Positions 1 to 6,099 of a stretch of 12,609 bases of DNA are shown here, piece after piece. The stretch lies in assembly GCA_905234205.1 (NCBI GenBank), contig CAJOGG010000030.1, positions 5,150 through 17,758 on the forward strand. The letters run 5' to 3'. Numbering within the stretch: the stretch's first letter is position 1; every line of letters begins with the position of its first letter. Position numbers and translations under genes: made by a program. This DNA is from an uncultured Synergistales bacterium. GTDB taxonomy: Bacteria; Synergistota; Synergistia; Synergistales; Aminobacteriaceae. The notes below the pieces were generated by a model that ran no database searches, was not told where the DNA came from, and saw only the letters and a program-made list of their open reading frames with translations.

Positions 1-114
1 TATAATGATTTTGGATTCGACAAAGAAATTCTGCGGGAAGCTCTTATGGAAAATTTCAAGCCTGAATCTCGGCCAAGTCATCGAGGTAGTCAGCCCACCA
101 TTGCATTAACTTAA
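1..114 (+). CDS. possible 3' end of a gene cut by the left window edge
   Basis: Frame 1 is open from the first base to a TAA at 112-114 and reads as about 37 residues beginning YNDFGFDKEILREAL. The first 20 codons look amphipathic and protein-like. The last 19 codons run antiparallel over the 3' end of the integrase gene, which is unusual for a conserved gene and could mean the true C-terminus was replaced. Frame 2 is also open here for about 35 codons, so openness alone is weak evidence. No family is recognised. If real, it belongs to the integrated element and converges on the integrase. Confidence 0.22.
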   Translation, partial: YNDFGFDKEILREALMENFKPESRPSHRGSQPTIALT

Positions 115-1210
115 TTCTTTCGGGCATGTACTCCGCGTGATTATATGCCCCTCTTACTGTATTTTCTTCGACATGTGCAAGCTGTCGTTCAATCACGTCT
201 CTATTCCAGCCATGTTCATTAGCTATAGTTGAGAACATTGCGCGGAAGCCATGAGGCGTGATTTGTTCTTTTGTGAAGCCAATTGTCCTTAATGCCACGC
301 GTACACCATTTTCCGACATACAGCGTCCGTTATTTCGGGGAGTAGGAAAAAGCCAGCGTCCCCTGCCTGTAAGTTGTCGCAATTCTTCAATAATTGCCTT
401 TGCTTGATTTGACAGTGGGACAACATGACGACGTTTCATTTTCATTTTTTCGGGCGGAATATCCCATGTATCATTTTTAATCTCAGACCATTCAGCAGTA
501 CGAATTTCACCGGGACGCGCAAATGTGTAGATTGAGAACAACATAGCGCAACGCATAACTGTGTACGGATAGGCTTTCATTGCTCTCATAAGAATTGCTA
601 TCTCTGACGGATCGGTCAATGTTGCGTAGTGTTTATTATTTCGTGGTGCTAATGCGCCCATCAAAGCCAAAGTAGGATCATTCTCTGCCCAGCCGGAAGC
701 TATTGCGAACCTGAATATCTGACTAATTAATGCCTTAACTCTCCGTGCTGTTTCATCATAGCCAGAGCTTTCGATCCTGCGACATAAATTCAATATATCC
801 CTTGATGTTATTTCCTTGATACAAACATTCCCGAACGCTGGAAAGATATATTTATTCAAGCGCTGTACAATACTTTCAATATATCGTTCAGCTTTATTCT
901 TCATGCGTACTCTCATCCATTCGTTTGCAAGATCTACAAAACTTTGAGGTACTTTAACAGAGCGTAATGATATTGCTTCACCTTTTGCTCGAGTTGTCTG
1001 AAGCTCATCACGTTTTATACGTGCGTCCTTGAGGGATAAGTCGGGATATGGACCAAGTGATATTTGATGCTCTTTCTTGTTCTCCCAATATCTGAATATC
1101 CAGTATTTTCGGCCTGACGGGTCAACGCGTAAATTCAACCCTCGGTCATCGCGAATCATATAAGATTTATCACGAGACTTTGCACTTTTAACTTGCAATT
1201 CAGTTAACAT
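56..1210 (-). CDS. P4-type tyrosine recombinase / integrase
   Basis: A 384-residue site-specific recombinase, the usual length for P4-like integrases, which insert islands and prophages into tRNA genes. Residues 1-80 fit the N-terminal arm-binding domain (DUF4102-like: a DDRGLNLRV strand, then a YWIFRYW strand). Residues 85-180 fit the SAM-like core-binding domain. Residues 195-375 are the catalytic domain. The catalytic set is visible: Arg232 in ARPGE, a Lys near 257 in the KMKMKRRHVVPLS strand, His320 and Arg323 in HGFR, His346 in LAHVEEN, and nucleophile Tyr356 in AYNHAEY. The family tail ERIKLMQWWADYLD is intact, so the enzyme looks functional. The ATG at 1210 is preceded by GAGGTG on the minus strand. 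The gene lies 187 bases from the 3' end of tRNA-Ser, on the same strand, which suggests that tRNA as its attachment site (inference). The element body would lie to the left. No excisionase gene is visible. Confidence 0.93.
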   Translation of the reverse strand: MLTELQVKSAKSRDKSYMIRDDRGLNLRVDPSGRKYWIFRYWENKKEHQISLGPYPDLSLKDARIKRDELQTTRAKGEAISLRSVKVPQSFVDLANEWMRVRMKNKAERYIESIVQRLNKYIFPAFGNVCIKEITSRDILNLCRRIESSGYDETARRVKALISQIFRFAIASGWAENDPTLALMGALAPRNNKHYATLTDPSEIAILMRAMKAYPYTVMRCAMLFSIYTFARPGEIRTAEWSEIKNDTWDIPPEKMKMKRRHVVPLSNQAKAIIEELRQLTGRGRWLFPTPRNNGRCMSENGVRVALRTIGFTKEQITPHGFRAMFSTIANEHGWNRDVIERQLAHVEENTVRGAYNHAEYMPERIKLMQWWADYLDDLAEIQA

Positions 1211-1237
1211 ATATATACACCTCGTTTATAAATTCTG

Positions 1238-1286
1238 ACCGTAGAAATTTTTAAACTGAATAATTTTCTACGATTTTTTCTACGGT
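1238..1286. repeat. 10-bp inverted repeat plus third copy beside integrase start
   Basis: ACCGTAGAAA at 1238-1247 is matched exactly by its reverse complement TTTCTACGGT at 1277-1286. A third copy, TTTTCTACG, lies at 1264-1272, 13 bases from and in the same orientation as the right copy. The three copies sit 28 to 76 bases upstream of the integrase ATG, between it and the tRNA. Positions like this hold arm-type integrase sites, excisionase sites or an operator controlling the integrase gene. The sequence shows only the repeat; the role is inference. Confidence 0.6.
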
Positions 1287-1337
1287 GCGATATTTGATTT
1301 AGCGATTTTATTTCACTCTTAGCGGGGTAATAATAAC

Positions 1338-1363
1338 ACAAAAACCCGCTTACTCAGCGAGTT
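1338..1363 (-). terminator. rho-independent terminator after tRNA-Ser
   Basis: On the minus strand an 8-bp stem, AACTCGCT (1356-1363) with AGCGGGTT (1343-1350), contains one G-U pair, has a 5-base loop, and is followed by TTTTTGTG. It lies 35 bases past the tRNA 3' end and should stop tRNA transcripts before they enter the integrase gene, which needs its own promoter in that case. Confidence 0.65.
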
Positions 1364-1397
1364 ATTTATTCTCAATCGGACTTACCGAATTACATTC

Positions 1398-1485
1398 TGG
1401 CGGAGAATGGAGGATTCGAACCCCCGGAGGCTTGCACCTCAATTGATTTCAAGTCAACCGCCATCGACCGCTCGGCCAATTCTCC
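1398..1485 (-). tRNA. tRNA-Ser (anticodon UGA)
   Basis: On the minus strand an acceptor stem GGAGAAT/ATTCTCC closes the molecule, followed by discriminator G and an encoded CCA (1398-1400). The D arm starts GGCCGAGCGG, typical of class II tRNAs. The anticodon loop is CTTGAAA, giving anticodon TGA (UGA), read as serine. A long variable arm with a GAGG/CCTC stem, required by seryl-tRNA synthetase, precedes the T arm with TTCGAAT. All arms pair, so the gene looks intact despite the neighbouring integrase. An integrase at this site would normally duplicate the 3' part of the tRNA, so a matching partial copy is expected at the far end of the element, outside this window. Confidence 0.97.
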
Positions 1486-1501
1486 GTGTCTTTCTCAAAA
1501 C

Positions 1502-1530
1502 TTGCGTAAGTATATCACACGCCTTAAAAT
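1502..1530 (+). promoter_or_regulatory. candidate sigma70 promoter of citC
   Basis: TTGCGT (1502-1507) and TAAAAT (1525-1530) are separated by 17 bases. The predicted start is near 1537, leaving a leader of about 29 bases that carries the AGGAGG ribosome site. Match to consensus is moderate. Confidence 0.4.
1509..1514 (-). promoter_or_regulatory. candidate -10 element of tRNA-Ser
   Basis: TATACT on the minus strand, 24-29 bases upstream of the tRNA 5' end, is a good -10 hexamer and would place the start about 17 bases before the mature tRNA. The -35 region is weak (GTGCAA at best). It lies inside the spacer of the candidate citC promoter on the other strand. Confidence 0.4.
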
Positions 1531-1549
1531 TTTGCACACGATTTTTTTC

Positions 1550-1555
1550 AGGAGG
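1550..1555 (+). promoter_or_regulatory. ribosome binding site fixing the citC start
   Basis: AGGAGG lies 10 bases before the ATG at 1566. The reading frame stays open upstream to 1407, but that extension runs through the tRNA-Ser gene on the other strand, so this site decides the start. Confidence 0.8.
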
Positions 1556-1565
1556 AATTAATTAC

Positions 1566-2603
1566 ATGGCAGTCTCAAAAATTTACGCTTCGGACAAAAG
1601 AGCTAACACACAGATTGAAAAATTATTGTTGGCTGAAGGAATACGTCGCGACAAAAATCTTGATTACACTTGCGCAATTTACGACGATGATTATAACGTT
1701 ATAGCTACGGGTAGTTGTTTCGGAAATACTTTACGCTGTATGGCTGTCAGTCATGAACATCAGGGCGAAGGCTTAATGAACGAGATAGTGACTCACCTTG
1801 TGCAACATGAATACGACCGCGGAATAAATAATTTATTTCTCTACACCAAATGCAATTCAGCAAAATTTTTCGGGGACTTGGGATTTTATGAGATAGTCAG
1901 GATTGAGAACCAGATAGTCTTCATGGAAAATAGACGCAACGGTTTCACAAATTACTTGAATTTCCTGGCGAAAACTAAACGTGATGGCGAAAAAATTGCG
2001 GCTCTAGTTCTTAATGCTAACCCTTTTACACTTGGCCATTTATATTTAGTCGAGAAGGCGTCACGAGAAAACGACGTGCTACATATTTTTATAGTGAGTG
2101 AGGACGCGTCCCTGGTGCCGTTTGAGATTCGTAAGCGCTTAATAATTGAAGGTACTGCACACTTACATAATCTCGTCTATCATGATTCAGGCCCGTACAT
2201 AATCAGCAACGCAACATTCCCAAGTTATTTCCAGAAAGATGACACCGCCGTTATCGAGAGCCACGCAAATTTAGACTTGAGCATTTTTGTACGTATAGCG
2301 GAGACTCTAGGAATTAATTCGCGTTACGTTGGGGAAGAGCCTAATAGCCTTGTAACTGGAATCTATAACCGCATAATGTCCGAAAAGCTTCCTGAACATG
2401 GAATCAAATGTGTAATCGTGCCACGTAAACAAGAAGCCGGGGAAATCATAAGCGCGTCAAACGTAAGGAACTTCATTAAGAACGGTGAAATCGAAAAAAT
2501 TAAGCCCCTTGTCCCTGAAACAACTTACCAATTTTTTACGAGCTCCGAAGCTGAAAGTATCATCAAGAAGATTCAAGGCACCGCGAACGTGATTCACTAT
2601 TAG
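1566..2603 (+). CDS. citC: [citrate (pro-3S)-lyase] ligase (acetate:SH-citrate lyase ligase)
   Basis: 345 residues, the usual size for CitC. The enzyme uses ATP and acetate to acetylate the thiol of the prosthetic group on the citrate lyase acyl carrier protein CitD, switching on citrate lyase in anaerobic citrate fermentation. Residues 1-125 form a GNAT-like domain (HEHQGEGL at 63-70, then NSAKFFGDLGF). Residues 143-335 form the nucleotidyltransferase-fold catalytic domain, with the TxGH-type motif NPFTLGH at 152-158 and the ISASNVRNFI motif at 295-304. The frame extends upstream through the tRNA gene; I chose ATG 1566 because of its AGGAGG and the family's normal N-terminus. No citD, citE, citF, citX or citG is adjacent, so the gene is orphaned within this window. 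Its TAG overlaps by three bases the stop of the convergent 68-residue gene. Confidence 0.9.
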   Translation: MAVSKIYASDKRANTQIEKLLLAEGIRRDKNLDYTCAIYDDDYNVIATGSCFGNTLRCMAVSHEHQGEGLMNEIVTHLVQHEYDRGINNLFLYTKCNSAKFFGDLGFYEIVRIENQIVFMENRRNGFTNYLNFLAKTKRDGEKIAALVLNANPFTLGHLYLVEKASRENDVLHIFIVSEDASLVPFEIRKRLIIEGTAHLHNLVYHDSGPYIISNATFPSYFQKDDTAVIESHANLDLSIFVRIAETLGINSRYVGEEPNSLVTGIYNRIMSEKLPEHGIKCVIVPRKQEAGEIISASNVRNFIKNGEIEKIKPLVPETTYQFFTSSEAESIIKKIQGTANVIHY

Positions 2604-2806
2604 CGTTTTTTGAGGAACAACCACGCCTGCCACATTCCAAAGCCTGTTATTACCGGGATAGCACAGAGTGAAAGAAGAGAGTTGACTCCGTTTTGTGAAA
2701 GCCAGTTAGCACACCACACGCTCAAGAAAGCATAGCCAGCTATAACAAGTCCAGCTGATAAAACTTTGCCGAACATAATAACGTCACGCAAATTGTTAAG
2801 CTTCAT
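2600..2806 (-). CDS. small two-helix membrane protein, function unknown
   Basis: 68 residues and not recognised. Two hydrophobic segments are visible, about residues 14-36 (LSAGLVIAGYAFLSVWCANWL) and 43-65 (LLSLCAIPVITGFGMWQAWLFL), joined by a short polar loop and ending in KKR. This predicts a hairpin in the inner membrane with the C-terminus probably cytoplasmic. The ATG lies 9 bases after the rsmG stop, with GGGAG about 12 bases upstream, so it is likely the last gene of the epimerase-nitroreductase-rsmG operon. The second Met, residue 11, lacks a clear ribosome site. Its stop overlaps the citC stop in convergent orientation. It could be a small accessory or stress protein; nothing in the sequence fixes the job. 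Confidence 0.7.
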   Translation of the reverse strand: MKLNNLRDVIMFGKVLSAGLVIAGYAFLSVWCANWLSQNGVNSLLSLCAIPVITGFGMWQAWLFLKKR

Positions 2807-2815
2807 GAATAATTC

Positions 2816-3457
2816 TCACTCCCAAAATTTTTTGCTTGCTGCCAGTCCCGGTCTTCGTGGAAATTCTTTAGGACACCGGGCTATTTTCTCCCACGTAACT
2901 ATACATTTTGAATCCCCACCGTAAAAGTTTAATGCAGGTTTGCTTAATCCAAGTTTCTTCCATTTATCGTTGACTTCTGAAATTTCCTCGTGAACTTTTT
3001 CGCCTTTGAACGTTAGAATCTTTCCTCCAACTTTCACAAGAGGAGACAACAATTCCGCCGTAATTCCAGCAGAAGCAAGCGCACGAGCTACCGCAATATC
3101 GAACGCCTCACGGTGAGTCAATGCAAACTCTTCACTCCTAGCACAAACAATTTCAACGTTATTGAGCTCAAGAGCATCAACAATTTCACGAACGGCTTCA
3201 CACTTTTTATTAACGCTATCAAGCAACGTAACGTGTATATCAGGTTTATGAATAGCCCAAACGATCCCGGGGAGTCCTCCGCCGCTTCCTACGTCGATAA
3301 TTTTTCCGGTATCATGCACAAATTCAAGTGAAGGAACGCAGTCAAGGATCTGTAAGTCGTAAATTTCCTGCGCTCCTCGTGTACCTGTTAGTCTAGCTCG
3401 TTTGCAATCTGCTAATAACTCGGCGTATTTATACAGTATGGATTTTTGAGGGGTCAT
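2816..3457 (-). CDS. rsmG: 16S rRNA (guanine-N7)-methyltransferase RsmG (GidB)
   Basis: 213 residues, standard family length. RsmG uses S-adenosylmethionine to methylate N7 of G527 in 16S rRNA; loss of it gives low-level streptomycin resistance in several bacteria. The SAM-binding motif DVGSGGGLPGI is at residues 55-65, followed by the acidic strand end LLDS at 78-81, the family segment ARSEE at 107-111, the AVARAL strand at 122-127, and a basic tail of the PRRPGL..KK type. ATG 3457 is the only possible start: the frame meets an in-frame TGA 24 bases upstream with no GTG or TTG between. The start lies 29 bases inside the nitroreductase gene and has only a weak purine stretch before it, so translation is probably coupled. 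In many genomes rsmG sits beside mnmG; here it does not. Confidence 0.95.
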   Translation of the reverse strand: MTPQKSILYKYAELLADCKRARLTGTRGAQEIYDLQILDCVPSLEFVHDTGKIIDVGSGGGLPGIVWAIHKPDIHVTLLDSVNKKCEAVREIVDALELNNVEIVCARSEEFALTHREAFDIAVARALASAGITAELLSPLVKVGGKILTFKGEKVHEEISEVNDKWKKLGLSKPALNFYGGDSKCIVTWEKIARCPKEFPRRPGLAASKKFWE

Positions 3458-3923
3458 AGCGGTCTTCTTGCGGGTGTTTGTTCAACGGATAACCTATTGG
3501 AATAATCGTGAAGGCTTTGAAGTTTTCGGGCAAGTTCAAAATTTCTCCTACCACCTTCATTCTATCTTCAAGTGGAGCAATCCCAAGCATAACAGCTCCT
3601 AGGCCAAGTTCTTCAGCTTCAAGCAAAATATTTTCCGTAGCTATAGCCATATCGATCTGAACCATTTGAGGCGCGTATAAATTATCAGTCCTGTAACATG
3701 GAACTATCACGACAGGAGCGTTTTTCGCCGGAGTCGCGTATGGTGTAACTTGTGAAAGTTTGTTGATGATTTCGCGTTCACGTGTAACGTAAAATTCCCA
3801 AGGCTGTTGATTAACTGCACTAGGAGCAGCCATTGCCGCACGTAAGATTTTCACGATTAAACCGTTCTCAACATCACGGGCTTCAAAATTTCTTGTGCTC
3901 ACACGTGTAAAAATTGCGTTCAT
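3429..3923 (-). CDS. nitroreductase-family FMN-dependent oxidoreductase
   Basis: 164 residues, the short single-domain form of the nitroreductase superfamily. Family marks are the N-terminal STRNF (residues 9-13), the FMN-contacting APSAVNQQPWEF (33-44), the LEAEELGLGAVMLG helix and turn (101-114), and the late strand FTIIPIGYP. These are cytoplasmic homodimers that bind FMN and reduce nitro, quinone or other substrates with NAD(P)H; the natural substrate cannot be read from sequence. The ATG follows the epimerase stop by 4 bases, with AAGG upstream, and the gene's 3' end overlaps rsmG by 29 bases, placing it in the middle of the operon. Confidence 0.9.
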   Translation of the reverse strand: MNAIFTRVSTRNFEARDVENGLIVKILRAAMAAPSAVNQQPWEFYVTREREIINKLSQVTPYATPAKNAPVVIVPCYRTDNLYAPQMVQIDMAIATENILLEAEELGLGAVMLGIAPLEDRMKVVGEILNLPENFKAFTIIPIGYPLNKHPQEDRYDPSKIHTV

Positions 3924-3927
3924 GATC

Positions 3928-4959
3928 TTACCTTGAGAACTTGAACTTGATGAATGCCTTTACTTTTTCGCCAGCTTTAATTACAGGACTTGGGAATAAT
4001 GGTTCATTCATTGCGTTCGGGAATTGCTGACACTCTAGCGCGAAGCCATCATAGTTGTTGTAGTACGAGCCTTTTTTGCCTTTAGTGTGCCCGATTGAGT
4101 TACCAGTATAGAATTGCAGTGCAGGCATATCCGAGAACACTTCGAGCTTTATTCCTGTGAGTTCACCTTGAGCAATTGCCGCAGGTTTTGTGGAGTCCGT
4201 TATCTCGTAGCAATGGTCAAAGCCGCCTTTAGCATATGTAATCTCTGACGAATACGGAAGCATGTTGGTAATGATTTTGCGTGCGTTCCTGAAGTCAAAC
4301 GGAGTCCCTTCAACATTCGCAACAGGAGCAAGCGCAAGAATCTCATCGTTAGCTTTGCAGTATTTCCCGGAGTTAATCTTCAAATCGTGATTTAATATCA
4401 TGCCTTGGCCGTGTCCATTAAGGTTGAAATAGTTGTGATTGGTGATGCTTGCCGGGGTGTCCTTGTCGCAAGTATATTCGTAGTCAAAAGTCAATGTCCC
4501 ATCAGTAAAGCTCACGTTCACGCATAAATCAAAGTTGCCGGGGAATCCTTCATCAAGGTCAGGGCTATGAAGAGTGAACACAACTTTATCTCCCTTCAAC
4601 TCCGACGCGAATAACCTTTTCCCGAAACCGTGAAAGCCTCCGTGCAAAGTGTTGCGGCCATTGTTCTGTGGTGTTCTGTAAGTTACGCCGTTGATCGTGA
4701 ATCTTCCGGCCTCTATACGATTTGCATAACGTCCGATTGTTGCGCCAAAATTTCTCGTGTCATTGAGATACTCGCCTAATGTGTCATAGCCTAATGTTAC
4801 GTCATAGAGTTTGTCGTCTTTGCCCTTAACGTTGGTTTCAAGGATAGCACAGGCATATTCGCTCATAACTACGCTTTGTCCGTTTTCGTCAGTGAAGGTG
4901 TAATTGTATACGGGTTGTCCGTCAGGCATTGTTCCGAATAAACTTTTATCAATACGCAA
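3928..4959 (-). CDS. galM: aldose 1-epimerase (galactose mutarotase)
   Basis: 343 residues, the usual GalM length and a single beta-sandwich domain. It interconverts alpha and beta anomers of galactose and related aldoses in the cytoplasm. Key motifs are GRYANRI (76-82), NTLHGG with His106, SITNHNYFNL with catalytic acid His175, GFDHCY at 246-251, and FALEC with catalytic base Glu309 followed by QQFPNA. The start is TTG at 4957-4959, chosen because a strong AAGGAG (4969-4974) lies 9 bases upstream. It is first in a minus-strand operon with the nitroreductase, rsmG and the 68-residue protein, and divergent from the importer operon. That placement suggests a role in processing the imported sugar (inference). 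The gene symbol is by family; sugar specificity is not shown. Confidence 0.93.
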   Translation of the reverse strand: MRIDKSLFGTMPDGQPVYNYTFTDENGQSVVMSEYACAILETNVKGKDDKLYDVTLGYDTLGEYLNDTRNFGATIGRYANRIEAGRFTINGVTYRTPQNNGRNTLHGGFHGFGKRLFASELKGDKVVFTLHSPDLDEGFPGNFDLCVNVSFTDGTLTFDYEYTCDKDTPASITNHNYFNLNGHGQGMILNHDLKINSGKYCKANDEILALAPVANVEGTPFDFRNARKIITNMLPYSSEITYAKGGFDHCYEITDSTKPAAIAQGELTGIKLEVFSDMPALQFYTGNSIGHTKGKKGSYYNNYDGFALECQQFPNAMNEPLFPSPVIKAGEKVKAFIKFKFSR

Positions 4960-4968
4960 TTCTATTCA

Positions 4969-4974
4969 CTCCTT
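4969..4974 (-). promoter_or_regulatory. ribosome binding site fixing the TTG start of galM
   Basis: AAGGAG on the minus strand lies 9 bases before TTG 4957-4959. The next ATG codon in frame is at residue 11 and lacks such a site. Confidence 0.75.
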
Positions 4975-4987
4975 AAATTTATCGCTG

Positions 4988-4996
4988 TGCTAAAAT
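4988..4996 (+). promoter_or_regulatory. candidate extended -10 promoter of the ytfQ operon
   Basis: TGCTAAAAT fits the extended -10 pattern, with the hexamer at 4991-4996. The predicted start near 5002 leaves a leader of about 39 bases with GGAGG at 5027-5031. The same 11-base string GTGCTAAAATT occurs at the rnpB promoter (11805-11815), which supports it as a real element in this genome. Confidence 0.5.
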
Positions 4997-5003
4997 TCTA
5001 TCA
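4995..5003 (-). promoter_or_regulatory. candidate extended -10 promoter of the galM operon
   Basis: On the minus strand TGATAGAAT fits the extended -10 pattern TGnTATAAT with one mismatch. The start would fall near 4988, giving a leader of about 29 bases that contains the AAGGAG. No clear -35 is seen, as is common for extended -10 promoters. Its hexamer overlaps the plus-strand -10 of ytfQ by two bases. Confidence 0.45.
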
Positions 5004-5040
5004 CTACCCAAAAACTTAATACATATGGAGGTAATTTTTC

Positions 5041-6033
5041 ATGAAGAAGTTATTTGCTCTTGTACTCGTATTTGCGTTGTTGGTCAGCATTTCAGCCGCA
5101 AGTGCTAAAGATGTTGTTGTCGCTTTCTCACAGATTGGCCAAGAGTCAGACTGGCGCACAGCTAACACCGACGATTTAAGAAACGCTATCGAAGGCCACG
5201 CAGGTTGGAAACTTGTCTACGATGATGCACAGCAGAAGCAGGAGAATCAGATTAAGGCACTCCGCAACTTCATCACACAAGACGTTGATTATATTCTCTT
5301 CACGGGCGTTGTCTCAACAGGTTGGGACGAAGTATTGAAGGAAGTCAACGAGGCTGAAATCCCGCTGTTGTTGATTGATAGAATCCCGGATTGCGCTGAC
5401 AAGATCGACTATGTTGCCGCATTCGGTGGCGACTTTGTTGAAGAGGGACGCAGACAAATTGCTTGGGCCGGCGAATATCTCAAGAGCATTGGCAAAGGTG
5501 ATGTAGATGTCAATATTGTAATCATGGAAGGCACAACTGGAGCAAGTGCACAGACCGGAAGAACTGAAGGCAATCTCAAAGCCCTCAAGGAATATCCGCA
5601 CTTAAAGTTAGTTGGTCAACAGTCAGGAAACTTCACACGCGCTGAAGGTCAGGCAGTTATGGAAAGCTGGCTGAAATCAATTGATAAGATCGACGTGTTA
5701 ATCGCTCAGAACGACGACATGGCACTCGGCGCAATTGACGCTATTAAGGCTGCTGGTAAAGTCCCCGGCAAAGATATTATTATCGTAGGTTGCGACTCGG
5801 TCAAAGCTGCTTTTGATGCTATCGTGGCTGGCGAAATGAACGCTACAATCGAATGCACACCGCTTTACGGAAAATTCGTAGTCCCGACGATTGAAGCTCT
5901 TATCCGTGGCGAAAAATTTGACAAGACAGTCGTTCACCCTGAAGAAGGCGTTTTCGATATGGACGGCGGAATCGATTTAGGCACAGTGAAATCAATCAAG
6001 GCTGCTGATGTAATTGCAACTCGTCAGTACTAA
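5041..6033 (+). CDS. ytfQ: galactofuranose-type ABC transporter, periplasmic binding protein
   Basis: 330 residues, a class I (PBP1-fold) sugar-binding protein. A Sec signal peptide spans residues 1-22, with cleavage expected after ASA. There is no lipobox, so the protein should be free in the periplasm. Conserved stretches match Escherichia coli YtfQ as I remember it: FSQIGQESDWRTA (29-41), QQKQENQIKA (64-73), TGWDEVLKE (93-101) with AEIP and a DR pair, GTTGAS (164-169), SGNFTRAEGQAVMES (195-209), and QNDDMALGAIDAIK (223-236). E. coli YtfQ binds galactofuranose and also galactopyranose. ATG 5041 follows GGAGG by 9 bases. It is the first gene of the importer operon, separated from the ATPase gene by an attenuator-like hairpin, which fits the need for excess binding protein. 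Confidence 0.93.
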   Translation: MKKLFALVLVFALLVSISAASAKDVVVAFSQIGQESDWRTANTDDLRNAIEGHAGWKLVYDDAQQKQENQIKALRNFITQDVDYILFTGVVSTGWDEVLKEVNEAEIPLLLIDRIPDCADKIDYVAAFGGDFVEEGRRQIAWAGEYLKSIGKGDVDVNIVIMEGTTGASAQTGRTEGNLKALKEYPHLKLVGQQSGNFTRAEGQAVMESWLKSIDKIDVLIAQNDDMALGAIDAIKAAGKVPGKDIIIVGCDSVKAAFDAIVAGEMNATIECTPLYGKFVVPTIEALIRGEKFDKTVVHPEEGVFDMDGGIDLGTVKSIKAADVIATRQY

Positions 6034-6052
6034 TAGATCATGACACTAGCGG

Positions 6053-6081
6053 CAGGGCTTCTAACAGGGGCCCTGTTTTTT
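6053..6081 (+). terminator. attenuator-like hairpin between ytfQ and ytfR
   Basis: CAGGGC (6053-6058) pairs with GCCCTG (6070-6075) across an 11-base loop and is followed by six T (6076-6081). It lies 20 bases after the ytfQ stop and 19 bases before the ytfR start, with the ytfR ribosome site just after the T run. A partial stop here would leave more ytfQ transcript than downstream transcript. It may also protect the 3' end of ytfQ mRNA. Confidence 0.65.
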
Positions 6082-6084
6082 ATT

Positions 6085-6092
6085 AAGGAGGG
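6085..6092 (+). promoter_or_regulatory. ribosome binding site fixing the TTG start of ytfR
   Basis: AAGGAGGG lies 7 bases before TTG 6100-6102. The first ATG codon in frame, at residue 9, is too far from this site. Confidence 0.75.
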
Positions 6093-6099
6093 ATAAATT

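Noticed and set aside
1407..1565. Upstream extension of the citC frame, starting with an ATG at 1407
   Set aside because: It runs through the tRNA-Ser gene, has no ribosome site, and the extra 53 residues match nothing in CitC; AGGAGG before ATG 1566 is decisive.
6066..6075. Short palindrome AGGGGCCCTG as an operator
   Set aside because: It is part of the terminator-like hairpin with a T run, which explains it better.
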